Below are positions 37,707-49,424 of a stretch of 64,000 nt of DNA, in pieces. Position numbers and translations under genes: made by a program. Source of the stretch: Lysobacter arenosi (GTDB lineage: Bacteria > Pseudomonadota > Gammaproteobacteria > Xanthomonadales > Xanthomonadaceae); assembly GCF_016613475.2 (NCBI RefSeq), contig NZ_CP071517.1, forward strand, positions 3,286,001-3,350,000, written 5' to 3'. A model generated the notes under the pieces. The model saw nothing but the letters and a program-made list of their open reading frames with translations. It had not been told where the DNA came from and searched no databases. Position 1 is the stretch's first letter. Each line of letters opens with the position of its first letter.

Positions 37707-38312
37707 ATGCAACAAGACCTCCACGCCCACGAGCACAACCGCAAGCGCAACCGCATCGCGTTGCTGCTGATCTTCGCCCTGTTCTTCGGCACCATGCTGG
37801 TCGCCGGGCTGCTGCGCTTCTCCGGCTGGCGTCCGCAGGGCAGCAAGAACTTCGGCGAGCTGCTCAAGCCGCCGGGCGACCTGCGCGAGATATCACCGCG
37901 CCTGCTCGATGGCGGCGAGTACGTGTGGAAGAGCGGCGAGCGCACGTGGCGCATTGTGGTGGCGCCGCCGGCCGACTGCGGCGCCAAGTGCAGCAAGCTC
38001 GCCCAAGACATCGACACGGTGTGGCAGCTGTTCGGAAAGGATGCCGACGACGTGCACGTGCTGTGGTCGTGCGCCACGGTCGATTGCAAATGGCCGGCGA
38101 GCACGCCGGCACCGGCCACGCTCAAGCTGTTGCAGCCCGACTCGCGCCTGCGCGCGGGCCTGCCGCGCCTGGATGAGCGCGTGCCCGGCAAGGACGGCGA
38201 TCTGCCCGTCTACGTCGTCGACCCGTACGGCTTCGTCATTCTGCGCTACCCTCCCGGCTTCGATCCGGCCGGGCTGCGCGCCGATGTCGCCAAGCTGCTC
38301 AAGCTGAAGTGA
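37707..38312 (+). CDS. Membrane-anchored thioredoxin-fold (Sco-like) oxidase assembly candidate
   Basis: 201 residues. A His-rich N-terminus (DLHAHEHNRKRNR), one membrane helix (about 17-37), then a soluble domain. It contains a C-x3-C motif (ADCGAKCSKL) in the place where Sco1/SenC proteins bind copper, and ends with the thioredoxin-fold strand pattern VYVVDPYGFVILRYPPGFDP. The His ligand of true Sco proteins is not obvious, so it may be a thiol reductant rather than a copper carrier. It lies between surf1 and ctaA, 10 and 19 bases away. The family is usually annotated only as a hypothetical transmembrane protein. Confidence 0.7.
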   Translation: MQQDLHAHEHNRKRNRIALLLIFALFFGTMLVAGLLRFSGWRPQGSKNFGELLKPPGDLREISPRLLDGGEYVWKSGERTWRIVVAPPADCGAKCSKLAQDIDTVWQLFGKDADDVHVLWSCATVDCKWPASTPAPATLKLLQPDSRLRAGLPRLDERVPGKDGDLPVYVVDPYGFVILRYPPGFDPAGLRADVAKLLKLK

Positions 38313-38331
38313 TCTCATCAAGACGCCAACC

Positions 38332-39525
38332 ATGAACCAAGCCGTGGACTCCAAGCCAGCCGACAGCCGCGCCCCGCGCGCGGTGCAGTACAGGCCGGCG
38401 ACCTATCGTCACTTCCATCGAATCGCCTGGCTGGCCGTCGCGCTGGCGCTGGGCGTGATCGTGTTCGGCGCGTTCGTGCGCCTGTCCAACGCCGGCCTGA
38501 GCTGCCCGGACTGGCCGACCTGCTACGGCCGTGCCGCCTGGCCGACCGTCGCCCACGAGATCGTCGACCACGCCGCCACCGCCATCCGCCCGGTCGAAGT
38601 GCACAAGGCCTGGCGCGAGCAGTTCCACCGCATGATCGCCGGCGCGCTGGGCGTGCTGACGCTGACGCTGGCGCTGCTGGCCGCGCGCAAGCGCCGCTAC
38701 GGCATCGCCCAGGTGCTGGCCGCCGCCGCGCTGGTCGCGATCGGCATCCCGATGTACATGCACGGCGAACACGTCGCCGCCTCGGTCCTGGCGATCGCCG
38801 GCGAGGCGATCCTGCTGTTTGCCGCGTTGCGCTGGAGCAACCTCGACCTGGCCCGCGTCGCCGCGATCACCCTGGCGGTGATCATCTTCCAGGCGCTGCT
38901 GGGCATGTGGACGGTGACCTGGCTGCTCAAGCCCATCGTGGTGATGGGCCACCTGCTCGGCGGCCTGCTGACGTTCTCGCTGCTGCTGTGGATGGCCTGG
39001 CGCGCCACCGACCTGCCGATCCGCCTGGCCGAAGCGGTGACGGTGCGCCGGCTGGTGATCGCCGGCATCGTGCTGCTCGGCGTGCAGATCGCGCTCGGTG
39101 GCTGGACCAGCGCCAACTACGCCGCGCTCGCCTGCGGCAACGACTTCCCGCGCTGCGTCGGCCAGTGGATGCCGGCGCATGATTTCCGCGAAGCCTTCGT
39201 GCTGTGGCGCGGCATCGGCGTCGATTACGAGGGCGGCATCCTCGACGGCGAGGCGCGCATCGCCATCCAGCTCGCGCATCGCGGCATGGCACTGGTGGTG
39301 TTCGCCTACCTGATGTGGCTGGCGTTCAAGCTGGTGCGCACGCCGGGCATGCGCGGCTGGGCGACGCTGCTGGGCCTGCTGGTGCTGGCGCAGGTCGGCC
39401 TGGGCATCGCCAACGTCAAGCTCGGCCTGCCGCTGACCGTGGCCGTGCTGCACAACGCCGGTGCGGTGTTGCTGCTGTTCGTGCTGGTCTCGCTGCTCGC
39501 GCGCCTGCGCACTCCGGAGCCGTGA
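38332..39525 (+). CDS. ctaA: Heme A synthase (COX15/CtaA family)
   Basis: 397 residues, about eight membrane helices in two four-helix halves. Oxidises the C8 methyl of heme O to the formyl group of heme A. The His-containing helices are recognisable: [14 protein letters not shown] in the N-half and [19 protein letters not shown] in the C-half; [15 protein letters not shown] and [12 protein letters not shown] are the conserved Cys loops. Its stop overlaps the ctaB start (TGATG), so heme O and heme A synthesis are translationally coupled. Confidence 0.96.
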   Translation: MNQAVDSKPADSRAPRAVQYRPATYRHFHRIAWLAVALALGVIVFGAFVRLSNAGLSCPDWPTCYGRAAWPTVAHEIVDHAATAIRPVEVHKAWREQFHRMIAGALGVLTLTLALLAARKRRYGIAQVLAAAALVAIGIPMYMHGEHVAASVLAIAGEAILLFAALRWSNLDLARVAAITLAVIIFQALLGMWTVTWLLKPIVVMGHLLGGLLTFSLLLWMAWRATDLPIRLAEAVTVRRLVIAGIVLLGVQIALGGWTSANYAALACGNDFPRCVGQWMPAHDFREAFVLWRGIGVDYEGGILDGEARIAIQLAHRGMALVVFAYLMWLAFKLVRTPGMRGWATLLGLLVLAQVGLGIANVKLGLPLTVAVLHNAGAVLLLFVLVSLLARLRTPEP

Positions 39526-40475
39526 TGAGCGCATCCCCGTCCAAAGCCCCCATGCCGCATGGCACCGCCAAGCAGTACTGGGACCTGACCAAGCCGCGCG
39601 TGGTTGCGCTGATCGTGTTCACCGCGCTGGTGGGCATGTTCCTGGCCGTGCCGGGCCTGCCGCCGCTGAAGGAATCGGTGCTGGGCTTCCTCGGCATCTG
39701 GCTGGCCGCATCGAGCGCTGCCGCCATCAACCAGCTGCTGGACTCGCGCATCGACGCCAAGATGGCGCGCACCTCGTGGCGCCCGATCGTCGCCGGGCAG
39801 ATCACGCCGGCGCAGGCGCTGGTGTTCGCGCTGATCCTGGCGGCGCTGTCGATGGCCATCCTGGTGATCTGGGTCAACACGATCACCGCGCTGCTGACGT
39901 TCGCTTCGCTGATCGGCTATGCGGTCGTCTACACCGTGTTCCTCAAGCGCGCCACGCCGCAGAACATCGTCATCGGCGGCATCGCCGGCGCGGCGCCGCC
40001 GCTGCTGGGCTGGGCGGCGATCACCGGCATGCGCGGCGAGTGGGACTGGCCGCACGCGCTGCTGCTGGTGCTGATCATCTTCGTCTGGACGCCGCCGCAC
40101 TTCTGGGCGCTGGCGATCTTCCGCCGTGCCGACTACGCGCGCGCCATGGTGCCGATGCTGCCGGTCACGCACGGCGTGCAGTACACGCGCTGGCAGATCC
40201 TGTTCTACACCGTGCTGCTGGTCGCCGTGACCGTGCTGCCGTGGGTGGCCGGCATGAGCGGCCTGTTCTACCTCGGCGGCGCACTGGTGCTGGGCGCGGT
40301 CTTCCTGGGCTATGCCTGGAAGCTGATGAACCCGCCCGACGAGATGTATGCGATGAAGGTCTTCAATTACTCCATCGTCTACCTGATGGCACTGTTCGCG
40401 TTCCTGCTGCTCGACCACTGGCTGCTGCCGTTCCTGCAGCCGGCGGCGGTGATGGAACTGCAACCGGTACGCTGA
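39525..40475 (+). CDS. ctaB: Protoheme IX farnesyltransferase (heme O synthase)
   Basis: 316 residues of the UbiA prenyltransferase superfamily, about nine helices. Attaches farnesyl to heme B to give heme O. The first Asp-rich motif is [15 protein letters not shown]; the second conserved loop is [20 protein letters not shown]. The ATG at 39525 overlaps the ctaA stop by one base; longer in-frame extensions lie wholly within ctaA. Next to the His78/His391-type aa3 oxidase it completes heme A supply. Confidence 0.96.
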   Translation: MSASPSKAPMPHGTAKQYWDLTKPRVVALIVFTALVGMFLAVPGLPPLKESVLGFLGIWLAASSAAAINQLLDSRIDAKMARTSWRPIVAGQITPAQALVFALILAALSMAILVIWVNTITALLTFASLIGYAVVYTVFLKRATPQNIVIGGIAGAAPPLLGWAAITGMRGEWDWPHALLLVLIIFVWTPPHFWALAIFRRADYARAMVPMLPVTHGVQYTRWQILFYTVLLVAVTVLPWVAGMSGLFYLGGALVLGAVFLGYAWKLMNPPDEMYAMKVFNYSIVYLMALFAFLLLDHWLLPFLQPAAVMELQPVR

Positions 40476-40504
40476 ACCCTTTCCACCCAACCACGGAACC
40501 GTCC

Positions 40505-41836
40505 ATGCTGAAGCAGCGAGATCGCCTGACCCTGTCGTTGTCCTCGCTGTTTGTTGCATTGGCCTTCGCCGGCACCGCGCCGGCCCAACCCGTCACCCCC
40601 GGCCAGCCCGCCGAAGGCAAGGGCGAGGTGGTGGTGACGGCGCAGCGCCTGTTCGATGCGCGCAGCGGCCGTTATGTCGACAGCCCGCAGGTGCTGATCC
40701 GCGACGGCCGCATCGTCTCGGTCGGCCACGCCGGCGATGCCGCGCCGGCCGGCGCCCGCCGCGTCGACCTGCCCGGCATGACGCTGCTGCCGGGCCTGAT
40801 CGACATGCACGTGCACCTCGACAGCGACCCGAGCTACGGCGGTTACACCGGCCTGCAGTTCGGCGACCGCTTCTGGTCGATGCTGATGGTGCCGCACGCA
40901 CAACGCACGCTGATGTCCGGCTTCACGACCGTGCGCAATGTCGGCGCCGATGCCTGGAACGACGTCGGCCTGCGCCAGGCCATCGACGAGGGCAAGATCG
41001 TCGGCCCGCGCGTGGTCACCGCCGCCTACTCGTTCGGCGCCACCGGCGGCCACTGCGACTCGACCTTCTTCCCGCCGTCGATGCACCAGCAGAGCGAGTT
41101 CAGCGCCGACAGTCCGGAAGAAGCGCGCAAGCGCGTGCGCGAGCTGCGCAAGTACGGCGCCCAGGTCATCAAGATCTGCGCCACCGGCGGCGTGTTCTCG
41201 CGCAACACCGAGCCGGGCCAGCAGCAGATGAGCTTCGAGGACATGAAGGCCGTGGCCGACGAGGCGCACCTGTGGGGCATCAAGGTCGCCGCGCACGCGC
41301 ACGGCGCCGGTGGCATCAAGGATGCGATCCGCGCCGGTGTCGACACCATCGAGCACGCCAGCCTGATCGACGACGAAGGCATCCGCCTCGCCCGCGAGCG
41401 CGGCGCCTGGCTGTCGATGGACATCTACAACACCGACTACACCCAGTCCGAAGGCAAGAAGAACGGCGTGCTGGAAGACAACCTGCGCAAGGACCGCGAG
41501 GTCGCCGACATCCAGCGCGAGAACTTCCGCAAGGCCAACAAGGCCGGCGTGAAGATGATCTTCGGCACCGACGCGGGCATCTATCCGCACGGCAACAACG
41601 GCAAGCAGTTCGCGGTGATGGTCCGCTACGGCATGACGCCGGCGCAGGCGATCCAGGCGGCCACCGTCAACGCCGCGCAGGCGCTGGGTCGCGAGGACGT
41701 GGGCGTCGTCGAGGCCAATCGCTGGGCCGACCTGATCGCCGTCAGCGGTGACCCGACCCAGGACGTGACGTTGCTGGAGTCGGTGCCGTTCGTGATGAAG
41801 GGCGGCGTGGTGGTGAAGGGCGCCACCGCGCTGTAA
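40505..41836 (+). CDS. Secreted metal-dependent amidohydrolase (prolidase/imidazolonepropionase-like)
   Basis: 443 residues. The signal peptide ends near residue 28 (LAFAGTAPAQ). Amidohydrolase TIM barrel with metal ligands His102 and His104 (IDMHVHLD), the bridging Lys in VIKICATGG, then HAHG, IEHAS and the catalytic Asp in FGTDAG. This subset includes enzymes that cleave Xaa-Pro or N-acyl amino acids in the periplasm; the actual substrate is not decidable here. ATG at 40505 with CACGGAAC upstream; 29 bases after ctaB but functionally unrelated, so co-transcription may be incidental. Confidence 0.88.
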   Translation: MLKQRDRLTLSLSSLFVALAFAGTAPAQPVTPGQPAEGKGEVVVTAQRLFDARSGRYVDSPQVLIRDGRIVSVGHAGDAAPAGARRVDLPGMTLLPGLIDMHVHLDSDPSYGGYTGLQFGDRFWSMLMVPHAQRTLMSGFTTVRNVGADAWNDVGLRQAIDEGKIVGPRVVTAAYSFGATGGHCDSTFFPPSMHQQSEFSADSPEEARKRVRELRKYGAQVIKICATGGVFSRNTEPGQQQMSFEDMKAVADEAHLWGIKVAAHAHGAGGIKDAIRAGVDTIEHASLIDDEGIRLARERGAWLSMDIYNTDYTQSEGKKNGVLEDNLRKDREVADIQRENFRKANKAGVKMIFGTDAGIYPHGNNGKQFAVMVRYGMTPAQAIQAATVNAAQALGREDVGVVEANRWADLIAVSGDPTQDVTLLESVPFVMKGGVVVKGATAL

Positions 41837-41863
41837 GCGCAAGCGCCTGCCTGCGTCGCGGCG

Positions 41864-42418
41864 CTAGTACGCCGCGACGGTGGCAGCCGGCGAGCCGACG
41901 ATGACCGGCTTGGCCGAGACCAGGCGCGCGGGATCGAGCAGCGCGCCCATGGTCGGATCGTTCGGATAGCGCGTGCCGTCGAACTCGAGCGCGACCTGGC
42001 CTGACTCGCCCTCGCTGCCGACGGTCACCAGCAGGTCGCGCCAGCCGCGATTGCGGCGGTCGGCGACCGCGATCGGTGCCCGCGTGGACACCGAGTCGCT
42101 GACCAGCTGGTAGCCGGCCGCACCGCCACGGAACACCAGCAGCGTGCAGCCGTCGGCATCGCACCAGTTCTGGTCGTCCAGCAGCATCAGCAGGTCATCG
42201 ATGCCGTCGCCGTCGAGATCGACGGTGCCGTCGCGGTGCGCCGGCACTTCGCGGATGCTGCGTGAGGCGAGGAAGGCCGTCAGCGCTGCCTGCGCCCGCT
42301 CCTTCTCGTTCATTGGCGCCGGCGCCTGAATGGCGAGAGGCACGGTGGTGGTGGAATGCTTCGCGCACCCGCCGACCAGGACGATAAACAGGGGAATGAC
42401 CAACCACAGGTTTCGCAT
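41864..42418 (-). CDS. Putative lipoprotein with a DxDGDG calcium-loop motif
   Basis: 184 residues. A signal sequence ends in the lipobox VGGC (Cys18), so it is probably lipid-anchored. The mature part has DGTVDLDGDGIDDLLMLL, an EF-hand-like or FG-GAP-type Asp loop, and a Cys pair (WCDADGC). The ATG at 42418 was preferred to the GTG two codons upstream because TGGAG sits 8 bases before it. It converges on the amidohydrolase gene. No family with known function recognised. Confidence 0.75.
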   Translation of the reverse strand: MRNLWLVIPLFIVLVGGCAKHSTTTVPLAIQAPAPMNEKERAQAALTAFLASRSIREVPAHRDGTVDLDGDGIDDLLMLLDDQNWCDADGCTLLVFRGGAAGYQLVSDSVSTRAPIAVADRRNRGWRDLLVTVGSEGESGQVALEFDGTRYPNDPTMGALLDPARLVSAKPVIVGSPAATVAAY

Positions 42419-42443
42419 GGCCACACTCCAGTGAATGTGGCCA
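42418..42443. repeat. Inverted repeat over the lipoprotein gene's ribosome-binding site
   Basis: TGGCCACA, 10-base spacer, TGTGGCCA. Folding in the transcript would mask the GGAG and start codon; as DNA it could be a small operator. No regulator can be named. Confidence 0.4.
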
Positions 42444-42512
42444 GACTAGGCGCCCGCGTGTGGTGGCCGGGTCAACGTCGGCGACGTCGACCCGGCGTCC
42501 ATCAGGACACGA

Positions 42513-44516
<2,004 letters not shown>

Positions 44517-44562
44517 CGCGTCGGTCCCCAGGGATGAAGGGCCGAGCTTACCGTGGCGAAAC

Positions 44563-46344
44563 CTAGCCGCGGGGGATGGCCCGCGCCCGGCTCGCGCGCA
44601 GGCTCAGCAGCTCGCGCATTTCATGCTTCTCGGCCTCGTCCAGCTCCGAGGTGCGCCGCGACTGCAGCGCCTCGATGCGCTGTTGGATCGCCTGCTCTTC
44701 CAGGCGCGAGACTGCATCGAGGAACGCCTGCTGGCGCTTGTCGGCATCGTCGAGGACGCGTGCATCCAGCGGTGTCGCCGCCGTGGTTTCCACCGCGCGC
44801 GCAGTGGCCAGCTTGGTCAGCGCCGGCGCTTCGCTGCGGTCGGCGAAGTGTTCGAGGATCAGCCCGGTCGAGATGTCAGGGCGCTCGTGCACCAGCTCCA
44901 CCAGTTCCACCAGCAGGCCGACGCCGGGCTGGTCGAGCGAGGCGAAATGCAGCGAAGAGGGCACCGCGAGTGCGATCGCCGGTTGCTGCAGCAGCATCGT
45001 GATGGCGCTGCGTACCAGCGACGGCTTGTTGGCCGTCGGCGTGCTCGCGCGCTGCGGACGCTGCGCGGTCGACTCCGGGCTGTTGGCGCGCGCGCCCACG
45101 CCGGTCAGTTCGGTCAGGCGCTGCTTCATCAGGTCGCCGAAGGCGCCATCGGGAATCTGCGCGAGCAGCGGCTTGGCGCGCTCGGCCAGGCGGCCGCGGC
45201 CTTCCAGCGTGCCCAGGTTGACGTCGCCGGACAGCGAGTCGAAGAAGAACTGCGACAGCGGCGTGGCCTCGCGCAGGCGCAGCTCGAAGCCATCACGGCC
45301 TTCCTTGCGCACCAGCGAATCGGGATCCTCGCCTTCGGGCAGGAACAGGAAGAATGCCTGGCGGCCGTCCTTCATGCGCGGCAACACCGACTCCACCGCC
45401 TTCCACGCGGCGCCGCGGCCGGCGCGGTCGCCGTCGAAGCAGAAGTACACGTCGGGTGCATTGCGAAACAGCAGCTCGGCGTGGTCGGGCGTGGTCGCCG
45501 TGCCCAGCGTCGCCACGGCGCAGTCGACGCCGTGCTCGAACAGCGCGACGACGTCCATGTAGCCTTCGACGACGATGAGCTTGTCGATCTTGTTGTGCGC
45601 CTGGCGCACCTGCCACAGGCCGTACAGCTCGCGGCCCTTGTGGAAGAGCGCGGTCTCGGGCGAGTTGAGGTACTTGGGGCCGTCATCCTTGTCGAGGACG
45701 CGGCCACCGAAGGCGATCGTGCGCCCGCGCCGGTCGTGGATCGGGAACATCACCCGGTCGCGGAACTTGTCGTAGACGCGGCCGCTGTCGTTCTTTGAGA
45801 ACAGGCCGGCGCGTTCGAGCAGCGACATGCGCCGGGCATCGGTGCCGAGCGCGTCACGCAGCGCGTTGAAACCGTCGGGCGCGTAGCCGATGCCGAACTG
45901 GGTGCGGACCGCGGCGCTGACGTCGCGGCCATCGAGGTAGGCCTGCGCCTTGGGGCTGCCGGCGAGCTGCTTCTGGAAGAACTTCGATGCGGCCTCGACG
46001 GCGGCATAGAGGTCGACGCTGTCGGGATTGACGTTGCGCTGCTGGGTGTCGCGCGGCACTTCCATGCCGGTGCGCTTGGCCAGCTCTTCGACCGCGTCGA
46101 GGAACTCGAGGCGGTCGTAGTTCATCAGGAAGCTGATCGCGGTGCCGTGGGCTCCGCAGCCGAAGCAGTGATAGAACTGCTTGGTCGGCGAGACCGTGAA
46201 GCTGGGCGAGCGCTCGTCATGGAACGGGCAGCGCGCCGAGTACTCCTTGCCCTGGCGCTTCAACGGCACCCGCGACCCGATCAGCTCGACGATGTCGGCG
46301 CGGGCGAGCAGGTCGTCGATGAATGCGTCGGGGATGCGGGCCAT
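44563..46344 (-). CDS. dnaG: DNA primase
   Basis: 593 residues. Synthesises RNA primers for chromosome replication. N-terminal CHC2 zinc finger Cys39, His42, Cys60, Cys63 (CPFHDERSPSF...CFGCGAHG). The catalytic core has the TOPRIM motifs VVEGYMDVVALF and DGDRAGRGAAW. The C-terminal third (about 420-593) is the DnaB-binding region, here with a Ser/Thr/Pro/Gln linker. It lies 25 bases after the yqeY-like gene in the rpsU-yqeY-dnaG order. Confidence 0.98.
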   Translation of the reverse strand: MARIPDAFIDDLLARADIVELIGSRVPLKRQGKEYSARCPFHDERSPSFTVSPTKQFYHCFGCGAHGTAISFLMNYDRLEFLDAVEELAKRTGMEVPRDTQQRNVNPDSVDLYAAVEAASKFFQKQLAGSPKAQAYLDGRDVSAAVRTQFGIGYAPDGFNALRDALGTDARRMSLLERAGLFSKNDSGRVYDKFRDRVMFPIHDRRGRTIAFGGRVLDKDDGPKYLNSPETALFHKGRELYGLWQVRQAHNKIDKLIVVEGYMDVVALFEHGVDCAVATLGTATTPDHAELLFRNAPDVYFCFDGDRAGRGAAWKAVESVLPRMKDGRQAFFLFLPEGEDPDSLVRKEGRDGFELRLREATPLSQFFFDSLSGDVNLGTLEGRGRLAERAKPLLAQIPDGAFGDLMKQRLTELTGVGARANSPESTAQRPQRASTPTANKPSLVRSAITMLLQQPAIALAVPSSLHFASLDQPGVGLLVELVELVHERPDISTGLILEHFADRSEAPALTKLATARAVETTAATPLDARVLDDADKRQQAFLDAVSRLEEQAIQQRIEALQSRRTSELDEAEKHEMRELLSLRASRARAIPRG

Positions 46345-46369
46345 CGGAGCTTTGTACCGCGGGAGCGCC

Positions 46370-46816
46370 TCAGCCTGCCAGACGCTTCTTCACCAGTACC
46401 GACACCAGCCCCATGTCGGCCTGGCCGGCCAGCTTGGCCTTCAGCGGGCCCATCAGCTTGCCCATGTCGGCCGGGCCGGTGGCACCGGTCTCGGCGATGG
46501 CGGCGTCGATCGCAGCCAGGATCTCGGCCTCGCCCATCTTGGCCGGCACGTAGCGCTCGATCACCACGATCTCCTCGCGCTCGACCTGGGCCAAGTCCTC
46601 GCGGTTGGCGGCCTCGTACTGGCTGACCGAGTCACGGCGCTGCTTGACCATCTTGTCGAGCACGGCAATCACGGCGGTGTCGTCGAGCTCGATGCGCTCG
46701 TCGACTTCACGCTGCTTGATGGCGGCGTTGATCAGGCGGATCACGCCCAGGCTGTGCTTGTCGCCGCTCTTCATCGCGGCCTTCATGTCATCGGTGAGTC
46801 GCGTCTTGAGGCTCAT
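46370..46816 (-). CDS. GatB/YqeY domain-containing protein
   Basis: 148 residues from the ATG at 46816, supported by CAGGGAGCAG upstream; an in-frame extension to 46882 has no such support. All-helical YqeY fold with MSLKTRLTDDMKAAMKSGDK at the start and a C-terminal KLMGPLKAKLAGQADMGLVS block. The family resembles the tail domain of the GatB amidotransferase subunit, but free-standing members have no settled role; proximity to rpsU and dnaG is a conserved arrangement. Confidence 0.93.
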   Translation of the reverse strand: MSLKTRLTDDMKAAMKSGDKHSLGVIRLINAAIKQREVDERIELDDTAVIAVLDKMVKQRRDSVSQYEAANREDLAQVEREEIVVIERYVPAKMGEAEILAAIDAAIAETGATGPADMGKLMGPLKAKLAGQADMGLVSVLVKKRLAG

Positions 46817-46879
46817 CGGGCTGCTCCCTGGCTGGCGTCCACCCGGCAAGGGTGGCGCGAAGTAAAACACTCGGAAACA

Positions 46880-46913
46880 CAAAAAGCCGGCGGCGCATCG
46901 GCGCGGCCGGCTT
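46880..46913 (-). terminator. Terminator/attenuator after rpsU
   Basis: On the minus strand AAGCCGGC ... GCCGGCTT (46906-46913 with 46884-46891) enclosing a GC-rich inner stem is followed by TTTTTGTG. It lies between rpsU and the yqeY-dnaG genes and should lower expression of dnaG relative to rpsU, as known for the enterobacterial operon. Confidence 0.85.
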
Positions 46914-46966
46914 GTGTGATGCGCTCGTTGACGGGTCCGCGCGTTGCGCGGGGCCCGCTGGGGCGA

Positions 46967-47182
46967 TCAGTACAGGCGCTGACGCTTGGTCACGTCGCGC
47001 GAGGCGCGACGCGCCTGGCGCTTCACCGCTGCGGCGGCCTTGCGCTTGCGTTCCTGGGTCGGCTTCTCGTAGAACTCGCGCTTGCGGGTCTCGGCCAGGA
47101 CGCCGGCCTTCTCGCAGGTGCGCTTGAAGCGACGCAGAGCAAACTCAAAAGGCTCGTTTTCGCGGACTTTGACGCTGGGCAT
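46967..47182 (-). CDS. rpsU: 30S ribosomal protein S21
   Basis: 71 residues, full length for bS21: [20 protein letters not shown] start, then [18 protein letters not shown] and a strongly basic tail ([16 protein letters not shown]). Needed for initiation on some mRNAs via base-pairing between Shine-Dalgarno and 16S rRNA. Has its own promoter at 47234-47263 and a terminator after it. Confidence 0.98.
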   Translation of the reverse strand: MPSVKVRENEPFEFALRRFKRTCEKAGVLAETRKREFYEKPTQERKRKAAAAVKRQARRASRDVTKRQRLY

Positions 47183-47233
47183 ACGTAATCTCGTTTCGGG
47201 AACCGGCCCGGGCAGGCCGGGGAAGAGCCGCGC

Positions 47234-47263
47234 ATTATAGCGATGGCCGCCTTGAAGGTGCAA
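47234..47263 (-). promoter_or_regulatory. Sigma70 promoter of rpsU
   Basis: On the minus strand TTGCAC (47263-47258), 18-base spacer, then the consensus TATAAT (47239-47234). The start point would be near 47227, leaving a leader of about 45 bases before the ATG. Confidence 0.75.
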
Positions 47264-47382
47264 CATGGTTCCCCCATCAAGTGCGCAGGCCCTTGATTCC
47301 AGACCGTAACGGCCTCGCAACCGCCTCTATGGCGCGCTGCGGTACGTTTTTCTCCCCCCAACCATTCCCTGGACCCAGACCT

Positions 47383-48417
47383 TTGAAAGTCCTAGGCATC
47401 GAAACCAGCTGCGACGAGACCGGTGTGGCCGTCTACGACACCGACACCGGGCTGCGCGCGCACGCTCTATATAGCCAGATCGCCCTGCACGCCGAGTACG
47501 GTGGCGTGGTGCCCGAGCTGGCCAGCCGCGACCACGTCCGCAAGCTGCTGCCGCTGGTCCGCCAGACCCTGTCCGAGGCCGGCCTGGCCACCACGGACAT
47601 CGACGGGGTGGCCTATACCGCCGGCCCCGGCCTGGTCGGGGCGCTGCTGGTCGGTGCCGGCGTGGCCCGCTCGATGGCCTGGGCGCTGGACGTTCCGGCG
47701 ATCGGGGTCCACCACATGGAAGGCCACCTGCTGGCGCCGCTGCTGGAAGACGATCCCGAGCGCGGCCGCCCGGAGCCGCCGTTCGTGGCGCTGCTGGTAT
47801 CCGGTGGCCATACCCAGCTGGTCCACGTCGAGGCGATCGGCCAGTACCGCCTGCTCGGCGAGACCCTGGACGATGCCGCCGGCGAGGCTTTCGACAAGAC
47901 CGCCAAGCTGATGGGCCTGCCGTACCCCGGCGGGCCGCAGCTGGCCGCGCTGGCCGAACAGGGCCGGCCGGGGACGTTCAGGTTCTCGCGGCCGATGACC
48001 GACCGGCCCGGACTGGACTTCAGTTTCAGCGGCCTCAAGACCCAGGTGCTGCTGGCCTGGCGCGACAGCGACCAGGCCGAGCAGACCCGCGCCGACATCG
48101 CCCGCGGCTTCGAGGATGCGGTGGTCGAGACGTTGGCCATCAAGTGCGAACGCGCGCTGGAAGCGTCCGGCTGCGAGACCCTGGTGGTCGCCGGCGGCGT
48201 GGGCGCCAACAAGCGCCTGCGCGCGCGGCTGGAGGAGATGGCGCGCAAGCGTGGCGGCCGCGTCAGCTTCCCGCGCCCGGCGTTCTGCACCGACAACGGC
48301 GCGATGATCGCTTTCGCCGGTGCGCTGCGACTGCAGGCCGGCCAGCACGGCGACCTGGCCGTGCGGGTGACGCCGCGCTGGGACATGGCGACGCTGGAAG
48401 TCGTGGGTTCGCCGTAA
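47383..48417 (+). CDS. tsaD: tRNA N6-adenosine threonylcarbamoyltransferase TsaD
   Basis: 344 residues from a TTG at 47383, giving [17 protein letters not shown], the usual beginning of this family; upstream in-frame starts at 47329 or 47281 add non-conserved residues. Transfers the threonylcarbamoyl group to A37 of ANN-decoding tRNAs with TsaB/TsaE. ASKHA fold: metal-binding HHMEGH, phosphate loops [10 protein letters not shown] and [12 protein letters not shown], and the C-terminal [15 protein letters not shown]. Divergent from rpsU. Confidence 0.96.
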   Translation: MKVLGIETSCDETGVAVYDTDTGLRAHALYSQIALHAEYGGVVPELASRDHVRKLLPLVRQTLSEAGLATTDIDGVAYTAGPGLVGALLVGAGVARSMAWALDVPAIGVHHMEGHLLAPLLEDDPERGRPEPPFVALLVSGGHTQLVHVEAIGQYRLLGETLDDAAGEAFDKTAKLMGLPYPGGPQLAALAEQGRPGTFRFSRPMTDRPGLDFSFSGLKTQVLLAWRDSDQAEQTRADIARGFEDAVVETLAIKCERALEASGCETLVVAGGVGANKRLRARLEEMARKRGGRVSFPRPAFCTDNGAMIAFAGALRLQAGQHGDLAVRVTPRWDMATLEVVGSP

Positions 48418-48469
48418 TATTCCCCACCCCCAGCCCCCAAACACAGAGCCCGTTGCGGTCATCGCCCCC

Positions 48470-48823
48470 ATGGACCACGTCTTCATCGAAGGCCTCGAGA
48501 TCGAGGCGCTGATCGGCATCTACGACTGGGAACGGCGCATCCGCCAGCCACTCGTGTTCGACATCGAGATGGCCTTCGACAACCGCATCCCTGCGGCCAG
48601 CGATGCCATCGAGGACACGCTGAACTACAAGGCGGTCAGCAAGCGCATCGTCGACTACGTGACGCAGTCGGACTTCGGACTGGTGGAGACGCTGGCCGAA
48701 CGCGTGGCCGCGATCATCATCGAAGAGTTCGGCGTGAAGCAGGTCCGCCTCAAGCTCAGCAAGCCCGGCGCGGTGCGCGGTGCGCGCGCGGTCGGCGTGT
48801 CCATCGTCCGTACCGCGGGCTGA
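48470..48823 (+). CDS. folB: Dihydroneopterin aldolase FolB
   Basis: 117 residues, T-fold enzyme of folate synthesis that cleaves dihydroneopterin to 6-hydroxymethyl-dihydropterin. Conserved MDHVFIEGLEIEALIGIYDW start, LNYKAVSKRIVDYV with the pterin-site region, LVETLAERVA with the binding Glu, and the C-terminal LKLSKPGAVRGARAVGV. It is 9 bases before folK, which uses its product directly. Confidence 0.95.
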   Translation: MDHVFIEGLEIEALIGIYDWERRIRQPLVFDIEMAFDNRIPAASDAIEDTLNYKAVSKRIVDYVTQSDFGLVETLAERVAAIIIEEFGVKQVRLKLSKPGAVRGARAVGVSIVRTAG

Positions 48824-48832
48824 CTGCCGCGC

Positions 48833-49315
48833 ATGAGCCTTGCCTACCTGAGCCTCGGCAGCAATGTCGACGCCATTACCCATCTGGGGGCCGCGCTGGC
48901 GGAACTGCGTGAGCGCTTCGGCGATGTCGTGTTGTCGGCCGTGTACCGGACGCGCGCCGTCGGCTTCGACGGGCCCGATTTCTACAACGCCGCGGCGATC
49001 ATCGCCACCGACCTGGAGCCGCAGGCGCTCAACACCTGGTTGCACCAACTGGAAGACCGCCACGGTCGCGACCGCAGCGGTCCGCGCTATGGCGACCGCA
49101 CGCTCGACATCGACATCGTGCTGTTCGATGACCGTGTGCTGGAAGGCACCGGCAACCTGCGCATCCCGCGGCCGGAACTGAAGCACGCATTCGTGCTGCG
49201 GCCGCTGGCGGAGATCGCGCCGGACGTGGTGGTGCCCGGCAGCGGGCAGACGTTGGCGCAGCTTTGGGCCGTGCATCCGGAGCATGGCGCGGACTGGGAG
49301 GCGGTTCCGCTCTGA
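48833..49315 (+). CDS. folK: 2-amino-4-hydroxy-6-hydroxymethyldihydropteridine pyrophosphokinase FolK
   Basis: 160 residues. Transfers pyrophosphate from ATP to hydroxymethyl-dihydropterin, the step after FolB. Motifs: MSLAYLSLGSNVD at the start, RYGDRTLDIDIVLFDD with the two magnesium-binding Asp, and RPELKHAFVLRPLAEIAPD. Same operon as folB, 9 bases apart. Confidence 0.96.
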   Translation: MSLAYLSLGSNVDAITHLGAALAELRERFGDVVLSAVYRTRAVGFDGPDFYNAAAIIATDLEPQALNTWLHQLEDRHGRDRSGPRYGDRTLDIDIVLFDDRVLEGTGNLRIPRPELKHAFVLRPLAEIAPDVVVPGSGQTLAQLWAVHPEHGADWEAVPL

Positions 49316-49424
49316 GCAGGAAGTGGGTCGGCCGTCCTGTTTCCGCCCCCGCCCCACTTGCCCTCGTCGCCGCCCGGCCCGAGGATGCGCTCTCGGTCCA
49401 TGGGGGATCAGCAAGGGGATTGCG

